Source of the DNA: Roseiarcus sp963784805
GTDB taxonomy: Bacteria > Pseudomonadota > Alphaproteobacteria > Rhizobiales > Beijerinckiaceae
Length of the DNA: 64,000 nt
NCBI GenBank assembly: GCA_963784805.1
Contig: CAWASR010000006.1
Location: forward strand, 61,319 to 125,318
Direction of reading: 5' to 3'
The notes beneath the pieces are model-generated. The model was given only the letters and a program-made list of their open reading frames with translations. It made no database searches and was not told where the DNA came from. Below are positions 8,881-17,844 of the stretch, piece after piece (the stretch's first letter is position 1; every line of letters starts with the position of its first letter). The position numbers were made by a program, and so were the translations under genes.

Positions 8881-10260
8881 GGGCTGGGGTTTCGCCAGAA
8901 CCCGTCGGCGGCGATGAGCGCGTCAGCCTCTTTCGGCCCCCAGCTGTGGCGACGGTAAGGGCGCACCGCGGAGTGCGTCTTCAGGACAGGTTCGACCACC
9001 GCCCAGGCGGCTTCAACCGCGTCCTCGCGGGTAAAAAGAGTCCCGTCGCCTGCCATGGCGTCTCCCAGCAGCCGCTCGTAGGGCGGTTCCTCGCCGGGCT
9101 GTTCCTCGAGCAGATAAAGTTCTTGCTGGTCGCCGACGAACTCCTTGCCCTACTTTCTTGACGCGGGCGGCGAGGGCGATGGCGGACTCGGGGGAAATCC
9201 GGAAGCGCAGATAATTGGTCCGGCCGGTCGTCGGGAATGAATCGGCGAACAGCCTTTGCGGCGGAGGCTTCAGTTCCACCAGAACTTCGGTCGCCGTCGT
9301 GGCCAGGTATTTGCCGGCGCGCAGGTACCACGGCACCCCTTCCCAGCGCCACGAGTTGATGAAAAGCCGCAGGGCGCAGAACGTCTCGACGTCGGAGTCC
9401 TTCGCCACCTGCGGCTCGTTCCGATAGCCCGCGTACTGGCCGCGCACCAGATCGGCTGGCTTCAGCGCGCGCATCGCTTGAAAGACCTTGGCCTTCTCGT
9501 TTTGGAGAGCGCTGTAATGCCTGCCGGCCGGCGGCTCCATCGCAAGCAGCGCGGCAATCTGGAACATGTGGTTCTGGACCACGTCGCGCAGGCAGCCGGC
9601 GGTTTCGTAAAAGGCGCCGCGGCGCCCCACGCCGAAATCCTCCGATAGAGTGATTTGAACGCTGGCGACATAGTTGCGGTTCCAGATCGGCTCCAGAAAC
9701 GAATTGGCGAAGCGGAAGTAGACGATATTCATGATCGCCTCCTTGCCGAGAAAGTGGTCGATGCGGAAGATCGAGTCTTCCGGGAATGCCGATCGCGCGG
9801 CGCGATTCAGCTTCCGGGCGGAGGCAAGGTCGCGCCCGAACGGCTTTTCGACAATGACGCGCGCCTGCTCGGCCAGGTTGGCCGCGCCCAGGCCTTTGAT
9901 CACCGTCTCGAACAGCGATGGCGGAATCGCGAGGTAGTGGGCTGGGTGTCGAGCGCTGCCCAGAGCCTGTTTTATCCCGGCGAACGTGCCGCGGTCGTTG
10001 TAGTCCCCGCTCACATAGCTGAATAAGGACAGGAGATGTTTGAGAGCGCGCTGGTCATCGATCCCGCCCGATTGCCTGACGCTGTCCGTCACCTGCTCGC
10101 GCAGTTGCGCCAGATCCCATTTCGGCATGGCGACGCCGATGATCGGAACCTTCAGCGCGTCTTTTTTCGCCATGGCGTAGAGCGCAGGGAAGATCTTCTT
10201 GTGGGCGAGATCGCCCGTCACGCCATACAGCACCAGCGCATCCGAATGGGTCACAGTCAT
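8838..10260 (-). CDS. zwf: Glucose-6-phosphate 1-dehydrogenase (frameshifted)
   Basis: Catalyses NADP(H)-forming oxidation of glucose-6-phosphate, the entry to the pentose phosphate and Entner-Doudoroff pathways. ATG 10260 (GGAG 8 bases upstream) opens MTVTHSDALVLYGVTGDLAHKK, the nucleotide-binding loop. The substrate/catalytic motif RIDHFLGKE and the dimer-domain sequences follow. After ARVKKVG the frame shifts. Removing one base of the CCC/GGG at 9149-9151 gives GKEFVGDQQELYLLE and the expected C-terminus to GPKEADALIAADGFWRNP, about 473 aa in total. The final 15 or so residues derive from the adjoining aquaporin fragment, so the native stop may have been lost. The indel is probably technical. 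Confidence 0.85.
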
Positions 10261-10679
10261 TGGGCGTCTCCGTTGATGGCAGCGGCCATTTCCCGCTCGA
10301 TGCTTGGAGCCAGCGCGATGCTTGGAGCCAGCGCGACGAAGAGGGGTCGAGGCGTTGAACAAAGGCGCCTTCGCCGTCAATCACCGGGCCAATCGCCCCG
10401 CGCGCGAGATCTCGCCGCTGGTTCTCATGTCTATGTCATGGACGCCGTTCCGTTTCAGTTCGGCGGCGCCGATCATGCCCAACTCTGCATCGTTTTTCTA
10501 CCCTTGGAGTTTGAGACGCCCGCTCGTCACAGGCGACTCGTGCAAACCCATCATCCCAGGCCCTTCCGATTCTCGAGCTCCTGCAATCTCGCGAAGCGAC
10601 GCGGATGACGCTGAGCGCCAGTGAAACGAACGGGCCCAGACATGCGGAGAACAGATCATGGAACGGCTGGGCGCGCCGT
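10261..10679. other. Intergenic region between aquaporin and zwf
   Basis: About 420 bases with no gene I can support. Near zwf it holds an 18-bp tandem duplication (10298-10333). A 32-codon minus-strand frame around 10390-10490 has no recognisable similarity. It probably carries the zwf promoter and leader. Confidence 0.4.
10298..10333. repeat. 18-bp exact tandem duplication
   Basis: Two head-to-tail copies of CGATGCTTGGAGCCAGCG lie 37 bases upstream of the zwf start. Because they are identical, the duplication is recent or under repair by slippage. Confidence 0.9.
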
Positions 10680-11492
10680 TTACATCCGCCTTCCGACGTC
10701 CGCCTCGGGCTTCGGCGCCCCGCGAGCCGCCAAGTCGCCGGCAGCGGTCGGCGGGCCTTTGAGGATCCATTCGAAGCCCACGGCGATCATGGCGCCCAGC
10801 ACGGGACCGGCGACATAGATCCAGTCGGTGCTCAAATCGCCTCGGATCAGGTCAGGCGCGAACGAACGCACGGGGTTCATCGAAGCGCCGCTGATTGGAG
10901 CGGCCCAAAGGCCCGCCAATGCGATGTAGCCGCCGACGGCAAGAGCCCCGTTTGAACCGATATTTCGGGCCCCGGAGGCGGTCCCAAGAATCGTGCTGAC
11001 CAGGCCGGTCGTCAATAGAGCCTCCATGACGAACGCCTTGAAGTCGCCAATGTGCGCCGCTGGCGTCGTCGCGCCCAGCAATCCTGCAACGCCGAACATC
11101 GATCGGAGGAACCAGGCGGCGGCGATTCCGCCGACGAGCTGCGCCGCGATATACCCTGGCGTGCGGGACCATGGAAAATTACGCCGCGCGGCGAACGCCA
11201 AAGTGACGGCTGGATTGAGATGGGCGCCGCTGACGGTCCCCATGAAATAGATTATCGCCATGACCATGACGCCTGGCGCCACCACCTTCATGCTCAGCGT
11301 GATTGCGCCATTGCTCCGGGCGCCAACGACTACAGCGCCGGCGGCGACAACGACGAGCAAAAACGTTCCCCAGGCTTCCGCAAACAGGCGCCGCCATTCG
11401 TGGGCGGAGTCCAGGAAATCGGGCGGCGCCAAGGCGTGCAGCATGGGGTGCTGAGGCGTCGATTCGATCCCGGTTGGGTGAGCGGCTGACAT
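10680..11492 (-). CDS. Aquaporin / MIP-family channel
   Basis: The product is about 270 aa with six hydrophobic segments. The first pore loop carries the canonical NPA in GAHLNPAVT. The second reads SMNPVRS, that is NPV instead of NPA, an alternative found in some MIP proteins that may alter selectivity. The N-terminal 40 residues before the first membrane segment are hydrophilic. The frame extends to a TTG at 11507, but ATG 11492 with GGGA upstream is preferred. The protein is in the inner membrane and should conduct water or small neutral solutes. A truncated copy of its 3' end lies beyond zwf at 8655-8880. Confidence 0.85.
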   Translation of the reverse strand: MSAAHPTGIESTPQHPMLHALAPPDFLDSAHEWRRLFAEAWGTFLLVVVAAGAVVVGARSNGAITLSMKVVAPGVMVMAIIYFMGTVSGAHLNPAVTLAFAARRNFPWSRTPGYIAAQLVGGIAAAWFLRSMFGVAGLLGATTPAAHIGDFKAFVMEALLTTGLVSTILGTASGARNIGSNGALAVGGYIALAGLWAAPISGASMNPVRSFAPDLIRGDLSTDWIYVAGPVLGAMIAVGFEWILKGPPTAAGDLAARGAPKPEADVGRRM

Positions 11493-11812
11493 GATTTGTC
11501 CCGTCAAACTGAATCGGTTGCAACAATCCCAATAGGGATCATAGCGAGTTCATCGAACCTGCAGACGACGCGGATGTCACGCCCGCCAACAATAGGATTG
11601 CGGGGGACAGTTTAACCCCTTTTTTGACGTTGGCGTCGGAGTGATTCAGGAGCGGGTTTGGAGGCAAAGCAAGCTGTCGCCGCAACCCGCCAAATGAATG
11701 TTCGCGCAGCGTCGGCGGGCGCGCGCGATGAATGGATTAACCGCATCGCGGATACGATTGAAATATCAATATTATTGTCGAAGGACCAACGGCCGCTTTT
11801 CCGCAATCCCGC
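11493..11812. other. Intergenic region upstream of aquaporin gene
   Basis: About 320 bases without a supported gene. It should contain the aquaporin promoter and the 3' end of the acetyltransferase transcript. The part at 11740-11790 (ATTGAAATATCAATATTATTG) is strikingly A/T-rich against the GC-rich background and contains a small palindrome; it is the likeliest promoter or protein-binding site. Confidence 0.35.
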
Positions 11813-13030
11813 TTATCGCCGCAACCCGCGCAGCCGGCCCATGGCCGGCATCAACCGCGGCGAGCGCTTGACGCGGCCCTTGAGCCGTCGCCCGAGGCTA
11901 AAGCCGAGCGCCGCCGCGCGGCCGAGGGCGCTGGCGACAATGAACGAATCGAACAGCATATCAACGCCTTCGCAGCATTCGCTCTTGTAGCGCGACTCGC
12001 CGACGCCGAGATCGAATTCGGCAAAACCGCGCTCGATCGCCGAGCCCACGACCTCTTGCACGAGCAGTCTGCCCGGGCTGCAGCGGGCGATCTCCGGGTC
12101 GGGGTCGAAGGCGACCAGGAGGCCGCTGAGGCGCTCGCGGCCGGGCAGGGCGCCCATCGTCGCCACCACCCGGTCCCCGGCCGTCAGGGCGTGCATCTCC
12201 ATCGCCGCCTTGGCCCCGCCCGCCGCGTCGGAGGCCAGCCGGCGCAGGAACGCCTGCGCCGCCGCGCTTTCGTAGGCGCTGGCGGGGCCGCCCCCGCTTG
12301 CGCGCGCCCGCTTCTGGGCGATGGCGGCGTCGAGAAGCCGCGCGGCCTCAGCCTGGTCCCGCGCGACCACATGTTCGAGCGCGCCGATGGAAGAGAGGCG
12401 TTCGGCGCCCTTGCGCAGCTTCTTGCGGGCGGCCTTCGAATTGTGGGCGTCGCGCCATGCCGCGAAGGAAAGGGGAAGCGAAGACTTGTAGCCGAAACTC
12501 GGGCTTGGCTGGCCGGCGAGCGCGGCGAGGGGATTCTTGCAGCCCTCCCAGTCGCGCGGTTGATTGAAGAGGGCGAAGAGATCGACGCGCGCCTTGGCGG
12601 CGCGCGCGGCTTCGGCGAACAGGTCTTCGAGCGTCTCCTTGCTCCAGACGCGGCCGGGCCGGAAAAGGCCCAGGTTGTAGTTCGAGTGCTTGCCGCCGAG
12701 AAACTCGGCGACGCCGAGCCCGGCGCGGCGAAACCGCGCCAGCGGGAGGAGGGCGAGCGGCGCGCCCGAAGTCCCGCGCGCCACCACAATGCATGGCGCG
12801 GCGCGACGCTCGACGCCGAGGGTTTCGAACCAGGCCTCGGCGAACCCGAAGCTCTGGTAAGGGGAGGCGCAGGCGAGCGCCGCCAGCTCGGCCCAATCCC
12901 GCCGCGCCTCGGCGAGCGAGGCGAAGACGTCGACGCGGGCGAAACCGGTCGCGTCGAGGCTGACCGGCGCGCTCGGCGTCACGGTTGGCGCGCAGGGCGC
13001 TTTGGCGGCGATGGCGAGGGCGGCGGTCAA
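11813..13030 (-). CDS. GNAT-like acetyltransferase, CelD/BcsL (FemAB-related) family
   Basis: The product is 405 aa. After an N-terminal Ala-rich stretch it shows the Acetyltransf_6 layout: SPYQSFGFAEAWFETL, LLPLARFRRAGLGVAEFLGGKHSNYN, then KLRKGAERLSS and a C-terminal GNAT half ending FDLGVGESRYKSE. Such proteins modify exopolysaccharide or cellulose or act in surface glycan assembly. TTG 13030 is the probable start, with AAAGGTG six bases upstream. It is divergent from a polysaccharide deacetylase, which supports a role in surface polysaccharide modification. The acyl donor and acceptor are unknown. Confidence 0.78.
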   Translation of the reverse strand: MTAALAIAAKAPCAPTVTPSAPVSLDATGFARVDVFASLAEARRDWAELAALACASPYQSFGFAEAWFETLGVERRAAPCIVVARGTSGAPLALLPLARFRRAGLGVAEFLGGKHSNYNLGLFRPGRVWSKETLEDLFAEAARAAKARVDLFALFNQPRDWEGCKNPLAALAGQPSPSFGYKSSLPLSFAAWRDAHNSKAARKKLRKGAERLSSIGALEHVVARDQAEAARLLDAAIAQKRARASGGGPASAYESAAAQAFLRRLASDAAGGAKAAMEMHALTAGDRVVATMGALPGRERLSGLLVAFDPDPEIARCSPGRLLVQEVVGSAIERGFAEFDLGVGESRYKSECCEGVDMLFDSFIVASALGRAAALGFSLGRRLKGRVKRSPRLMPAMGRLRGLRR

Positions 13031-13159
13031 GATTCACCTTTCGGAAGTGCGGCTCTCACCCTGGCCGAAATCCCTCAACGATCGGTTTCGCCGCGCTCAA
13101 GTCCGGGTCAGGGTAAAGATTCGGAAAGAACGCGGGGTCATGCTGCCTCGGGACCGAAC

Positions 13160-14212
13160 ATGCCGCTCAGGAATAGACTCATCAGCGCCGGCTTCGCCGG
13201 ATTTCGCGCCAGCGGCTTGCACCGTCTGGCCAGGACCGCGACGCGCGGCCGCGGCCTTATTCTGACCTTCCATCGGGTGCTGCCCGCGCGCGCGCGGGCG
13301 CCACGCTACGCGCCCAATCGAGGCCTGGAGATTACGCCCGAATTTCTCGATCTCGCGTTGCGGATCGTCTCCCGCGAAGGTTTCGAGCCGGTGTCGCTCG
13401 ACGAGGCGCGCCGCCGCATCGCCGACCCGGGGAGCGCGCCATTCGCCGCCGTGACATTCGACGACGGCTATCGCGACACGCTCGAGGTCGCGCTGCCGGT
13501 CTTGGAGAAGCACGGCGCGCCGTTTGCGGTCTATTGCGCGATCGGCTTCATCGAGCGCACGGCGCGGCTGTGGTGGCTGGAGCTGGAGGAGGCGGTCAGC
13601 CGCCTCGAGACCGTCGAACTCTCGATCGCCGGGGCGCGGCTGAGCCTGGCCGCGCGCACGCCGGAGGAGAAGTCGGCGGCGTTCGACAGGATTTATTGGC
13701 TCCTGCGCCAACGGCCGGAAGCGGCGCTGCTCGATGCGATCGGGGATCTCGCCCGTCGCGCCGCCGTTGACGCCCGCAGGCTCGCCGACGGGCTGTTCAT
13801 GGACTGGAGCGAGATCGCGGCGCTGAGCCGCCATCCGCTCGCGACCATCGGCGCTCATGGGATGACCCACCGGCGACTGGCGCATTGGCCGGCGGCTGAG
13901 GCGCGGGCCGAGATGGCAGATTCGAAAACGGCGCTGGAGGCGCGGCTCGCAGTCGCCATCCGTCACTTCGCCTATCCGGTCGGCGACGGCGCCAGCGCCG
14001 GGCGGCGGGAGTTCGAGCTTGCGCGCGAGGTCGGGTTCGAGACCGCGACGACCACGCGGCCGGGCATGCTGTTCGACGGCCACGCCGGCCGATTGACCGA
14101 GCTGCCAAGGGTCTCGGTCAACGGTCGCTGGCAGAGCGCCGAAGCGCTGGAAATCCTGCTGACCGGCGCGCCGTTCTGGCTCTGGAACCGCGGCCGGCGG
14201 ATCGCGGCGTGA
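13160..14212 (+). CDS. Polysaccharide deacetylase (NodB/CE4 family)
   Basis: The product is 350 aa. The NodB motif 1 is AVTFDDGYRD, with the catalytic base and metal aspartates. Motif 2 is GAHGMTHRRL, supplying zinc histidines. A later FAYPVGDG matches motif 3. The N-terminus (GRGLILTFHRVLP) matches CE4 proteins of exopolysaccharide loci. The frame runs upstream to 12056, but that part is antisense to the acetyltransferase gene; ATG 13160 fits the family length. It probably removes N- or O-acetyl groups from a cell-envelope glycan. There is no clear signal peptide, so it may act at the cytoplasmic or inner-membrane face. Confidence 0.87.
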   Translation: MPLRNRLISAGFAGFRASGLHRLARTATRGRGLILTFHRVLPARARAPRYAPNRGLEITPEFLDLALRIVSREGFEPVSLDEARRRIADPGSAPFAAVTFDDGYRDTLEVALPVLEKHGAPFAVYCAIGFIERTARLWWLELEEAVSRLETVELSIAGARLSLAARTPEEKSAAFDRIYWLLRQRPEAALLDAIGDLARRAAVDARRLADGLFMDWSEIAALSRHPLATIGAHGMTHRRLAHWPAAEARAEMADSKTALEARLAVAIRHFAYPVGDGASAGRREFELAREVGFETATTTRPGMLFDGHAGRLTELPRVSVNGRWQSAEALEILLTGAPFWLWNRGRRIAA

Positions 14213-14314
14213 CGACGCCGGCGCTCCGGGGAAAATCCTGCCGATCAGGGACGCTCCCCTCCATCGCGACTGGCCGAACATGAGCATTGCCGGCGGCGCG
14301 TTCGTTCGGCGAAA

Positions 14315-15541
14315 CTACATTGCCGGCCACAGCCAAAACGCCACCCCGACCAACGCGATGAAAGCTCCGCTCGACACCTCGCCATAACGCTCGAACGCGC
14401 CGAAATGCAGCCGCTCCAGGCCAGCCGTGGAATAGACGCACATCACGACGTAGGTCGCGATCGTGCTCGCCGCGAACACGAGCGCCATGGCGACAATGAC
14501 CCCGAGACCGAATTTGCCGGCGGCGAAGAAGGCCGGGATGCCTTCGACCATGGGCGAAGATCCGAGGATCAGCAGCAGCGCCGTGCGGGCGGTTGTCTTG
14601 TGCATGTGCGCATGCTGCGGCGGGAAAGCGTCCAGGTCGGACGTCACCGGATGCGCGGTCGCGGCGTCGTGATCATGCCAATGCGCGTGGACGGCGCCGC
14701 GGTCGCCGTGCCGATGAGCGTGCCTATGCCGGACGAGGACCGCGACCCCGCCGCGCATCGGCGCATAGAGCGGGTCATCCGCGAGCAGCGTCCCATCTTC
14801 GTGCTCGCCGTCGCGATCGCCGCCGCGCCCGTGGTCATGGTCATAGGCGTCATGTTCGGCAAAGCTGGCGCGGTAGGAATGCGCATGGCCTTCGTGTCCG
14901 ATCGTCACCACGACATCGAAGCGGTGCGGCTCCGCAATCTCTTCGATTGACTCCCAATACCCCTCCCGCTTGGCGAACGAGAATAGTCGCCGCTCGCCGG
15001 CCTCCCGTCGTGTTTCCAGTCTTACCCAATCGGCCGGCGCCCCGGACAAGCGGAAGCGAGGCGATGCGCCATCTTCGTGGATTGATAGCTCAACGATCCC
15101 ATGGCCGGTGTCGATGCGCCGCAAGTCCACGCCGTGGAGGTGTTCGGGCGCAATTCCGGCCAGGAACGAAAAATCGTGATCATGCTCGTGTCGGCGCCCG
15201 TGACCAAATCCGTGTCCGGTCGCTCGTTGCAGGTCGCGCCATGCGGCTATGGCGATCCAACCGCCGAAGACGACCAATGCGAGACTGGCGGCGCTGTCGA
15301 CAAAATGAGCAAAGCGCGCAGCGACGGCGACGCCTGCGATCCAAATCACCGCCGCAATGGCCAAAGTCGAGAGGATGTGCCCAACGCCCGCCTGGAGGGC
15401 AGCGCGCGCAGTCTCCGCTTTTGACCAGCCCCGCTGTCGGGCGAGCAAAGCGATGGGAACCCAATGATCCGGGACGATGGTGTGCAAGACGCCAACGACG
15501 CCGATGGAGACTATGAGAAGAATTTCAGGGCCGAAAATCAC
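14315..15541 (-). CDS. NicO/UreH-like nickel-cobalt transporter with large His-rich insert
   Basis: About 408 aa. Membrane helices at the N-terminus carry the signature HTIVPDHWVP (HX4DH). A long soluble insert then follows with many histidines (GHGRRHEHDHD, HDAYDHDHG, RHRHAHRHGDRG, HAHWHDHD) and two short beta-rich stretches, ELSIHEDGASPRFRLSG and FDVVVTIGHEG. The C-terminal helices contain LILGSSPMVEGIPAFF. The insert probably binds Ni(II) or Co(II). A TTG at 15598 opens the frame, but GTG 15541 with GGAG six bases upstream is a better start. It lies 133 bases downstream of a NiCoT gene and may share its cobalamin-riboswitch control. Confidence 0.78.
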   Translation of the reverse strand: MIFGPEILLIVSIGVVGVLHTIVPDHWVPIALLARQRGWSKAETARAALQAGVGHILSTLAIAAVIWIAGVAVAARFAHFVDSAASLALVVFGGWIAIAAWRDLQRATGHGFGHGRRHEHDHDFSFLAGIAPEHLHGVDLRRIDTGHGIVELSIHEDGASPRFRLSGAPADWVRLETRREAGERRLFSFAKREGYWESIEEIAEPHRFDVVVTIGHEGHAHSYRASFAEHDAYDHDHGRGGDRDGEHEDGTLLADDPLYAPMRGGVAVLVRHRHAHRHGDRGAVHAHWHDHDAATAHPVTSDLDAFPPQHAHMHKTTARTALLLILGSSPMVEGIPAFFAAGKFGLGVIVAMALVFAASTIATYVVMCVYSTAGLERLHFGAFERYGEVSSGAFIALVGVAFWLWPAM

Positions 15542-15674
15542 CTTAGGCTCCAGCACCTCGCCGAGCTGTCGCAAATCGCGCAGGGCGGCTTTGCGCAATT
15601 GCCGCCGAGCCGTCCAAAGAGGTCGTCGGAGGGAATTGGGCCGTCGCCGCGGCCCAAACCTTCACGGCGCCTGA

Positions 15675-16745
15675 TCAGGGACTCGCGACGTCGATTTCAA
15701 GCTCGTCGTAGCCCATGAACTTGTAGAAGACGACCGACCCGAGCCAGCTTAGCGCGAAAATGCCGATAATGACGTAGCCGAGCACGCCGAAGTTGTTGTT
15801 GATGGCGCCGACCGCGCCCCAAAAACCGCCGCTCTCGGCGAGTCCCAGCTGATCGCCGATGAGGTTGAGCGTTTCCAGGCCGCCAACCACGACTGCGGCG
15901 ATGACGGAAACAGCCGTAATCGTCATGTTGTAATAGAGCTTGCGGATGGGCTTCATGAACGCCCAGCCATAAGCTCCCAGCATCAGCACGCCGTCGGTGG
16001 TGTCGACGAGCGTCATGCCTGCGGTGAACAGCGCCGGGAACACCATGATCGAGCTGAAGGACATGCCATTGGCCGCCTGCGCCGAGGAAATGCCGAACAG
16101 CGCGACTTCCGTCGCGGTGTCGAACCCCAGCCCGAACAGAAAACCGATCGCCAGCATGTGCCAGCTCCTGACGACGAGCCGGAACAGCGGGCGGAAAATG
16201 CGCGAGAGGAACCCGCGCTTGTTGAGCAGGATATCGACATCGTCCTCTGCGAAAGGTTCGCCCCGCTTCACTGCCTGAAAGGTTCGGTAGACCGAAATCA
16301 GGACCAGAATGTTGAGGAAGGCGATGGCGAACAGAAAGAGCGCCGACGCGCTCGTGCTGATGACGCCGCCGACCGCCTTCATCGAGTCAAAGCGCGAGGT
16401 GAGCGCCGACGCGGCGAACGCGACGCTGATCGACAGCAGCACCACGACGGCGGAATGGCCGAGCGAAAAGAAGAAGCCGACGCCGACCGGACGTTGGCCT
16501 TGCTGCATCAGCTTGCGGGTGACGTTGTCGATCGCCGCGATATGGTCGGCGTCGACCGCGTGGCGAAGGCCGAACGTATAGGCGAGCAGCGCCGTTCCGA
16601 TGAGGACCGGCTGGCCGCGCAGGGCGACGAGCGCCCAGAGCCAGATGAGAATATTGCCGCCGATCAGGACGGCGTAGATGGCGGTCAACCGGCCGCGCAG
16701 ATCAGCGCCGCCCTTGTTCAGCAAGCTTGAGACGATTCCCGGCAT
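15675..16745 (-). CDS. HoxN/NixA-type nickel/cobalt permease (NiCoT)
   Basis: The product is 356 aa with eight hydrophobic segments. It has the NiCoT signature RHAVDADHIAAID in the second helix, and conserved SLGHSAVVV and GFDTATEVALFGI segments. NiCoTs take up Ni(II) or Co(II) with high affinity. ATG 16745 is chosen; the longer frame to 16874 would run into the riboswitch. A cobalamin riboswitch directly upstream argues that the physiological substrate is cobalt for B12 synthesis. The second NicO-like transporter lies downstream on the same strand. Confidence 0.9.
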   Translation of the reverse strand: MPGIVSSLLNKGGADLRGRLTAIYAVLIGGNILIWLWALVALRGQPVLIGTALLAYTFGLRHAVDADHIAAIDNVTRKLMQQGQRPVGVGFFFSLGHSAVVVLLSISVAFAASALTSRFDSMKAVGGVISTSASALFLFAIAFLNILVLISVYRTFQAVKRGEPFAEDDVDILLNKRGFLSRIFRPLFRLVVRSWHMLAIGFLFGLGFDTATEVALFGISSAQAANGMSFSSIMVFPALFTAGMTLVDTTDGVLMLGAYGWAFMKPIRKLYYNMTITAVSVIAAVVVGGLETLNLIGDQLGLAESGGFWGAVGAINNNFGVLGYVIIGIFALSWLGSVVFYKFMGYDELEIDVASP

Positions 16746-16844
16746 GGCGCCCTCGCATGCTGTTGGGGGGAAACAGCACGATCGCGGGCGGCGCCGCAAT
16801 AGAGACAAACCATCGGTCACCTCGCCCGAGATCGGCTGCACGAG

Positions 16845-17010
16845 CGATGGCAGGTCTCCTGGCTCGCGGGTCAACGACGGACGCCGATCTTCCCGGTTTC
16901 CCAGTGATCATAAGTGGCGTCGTCTTACCGCTCACAGTTGCGGGGGCAGCCGCGGCGTTGGGCGTTTCCGCCCGCACCGCGTTCCCTTTTGATCCCCGAA
17001 GGGAACCATC
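16845..17010 (-). promoter_or_regulatory. Cobalamin (B12) riboswitch
   Basis: Read on the minus strand, the element shows the hallmark blocks in order: a 5' stem from GGTTCCC to AAAAGGGAAC, the core GCTGCCCCCGCAACTGTGAG, a GCCACT-CACTGGG stem followed by GGGAAG, and the late AGCCAGGAGACCTGCC. It ends about 100 bases before the NiCoT start. High adenosylcobalamin should repress cobalt uptake. No separate terminator was resolved, so control may be on translation. Confidence 0.93.
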
Positions 17011-17102
17011 GCGGCTGAAGCTAGACGGTCCTTCGAAGGGCGACAAGGCCCTTTGAGTCCCGTCGCCTTGACGGTTGGCGCGGGCGGCCCCACGATTGCC
17101 CT

Positions 17103-17786
17103 ATGAAACCCAGGCCACGACAATTCGAGTTGACGGCCGACATCCTGCTCAGGGCCTATTCGATTGGCGTCTTTCCGATGGCCGAAAGCGCTGAGGCCAA
17201 GGAACTGTTCTGGGTCGAGCCGCAGGAGCGGGGCGTCTTTCCGCTCGACGGCCTCGTCGTCTCGAGAAGTCTCGCAAGGACGGTGCGCTCGGATCGTTTT
17301 CGCGTCGTCGTCGACCATGCGTTCGAGGCTGTGATGCGCGCCTGCGCCGAGCGCGAGAAGACCTGGATCAATGACGACATCGTTCGCCTTTATCGGGCGC
17401 TCTACCAGGCGGGGCACGCCCATTCGGTGGAGACCTACGACGGCGAGGCGCTGGTCGGCGGACTCTATGGGGTCAGCCTCGGCGCCGCGTTTTTCGGCGA
17501 AAGCATGTTTCATCGCGTGCGCGACGCCTCGAAAGTCGCGCTGGTCCATCTGTTCGCCCGGCTGCGCGCCGGCGGCTTTCGGCTGCTCGACGCGCAGTTT
17601 CTCACCGACCATCTGGCGAGCCTGGGGGCGGTGGGAATGCCGCGCGAGACGTTCCGGCGCCGGCTCGCCAGCGCGTTGGCGTTGGACGCGGATTTCGACG
17701 TCTGGCCCGCCGAGGCGCCCATTAGCGGCGCCGAGGCGCTCGAGATTGCCCGTCGCGGCGGCACGGAAGTTGCGATCTCGAATTGA
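17103..17786 (+). CDS. aat: Leucyl/phenylalanyl-tRNA--protein transferase
   Basis: The product is 227 aa, the family's usual size. Motifs visible are RAYSIGVFPMAE near the N-terminus, FWVEPQERGVFPLD, HAHSVETYDGEALVGGLYGV, GAAFFGESMF and LLDAQFLTDHLASLGA. The enzyme transfers Leu or Phe from aminoacyl-tRNA to N-terminal Arg or Lys, marking proteins for ClpAP degradation in the cytoplasm. It stands alone after the riboswitch region and 58 bases before the ATP-grasp gene. Confidence 0.95.
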   Translation: MKPRPRQFELTADILLRAYSIGVFPMAESAEAKELFWVEPQERGVFPLDGLVVSRSLARTVRSDRFRVVVDHAFEAVMRACAEREKTWINDDIVRLYRALYQAGHAHSVETYDGEALVGGLYGVSLGAAFFGESMFHRVRDASKVALVHLFARLRAGGFRLLDAQFLTDHLASLGAVGMPRETFRRRLASALALDADFDVWPAEAPISGAEALEIARRGGTEVAISN

Positions 17787-17844
17787 GAACGGCGCCCGTG
17801 TCGCGCCGGGGGAGGCGGATTGGCGAGAGATTCGGGCGCGCGGC

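Noticed and set aside
12056..13159. Upstream extension of the deacetylase frame (about 370 extra codons)
   Set aside because: It is antisense to the acetyltransferase gene and shows no protein family; the NodB-type protein begins at 13160.
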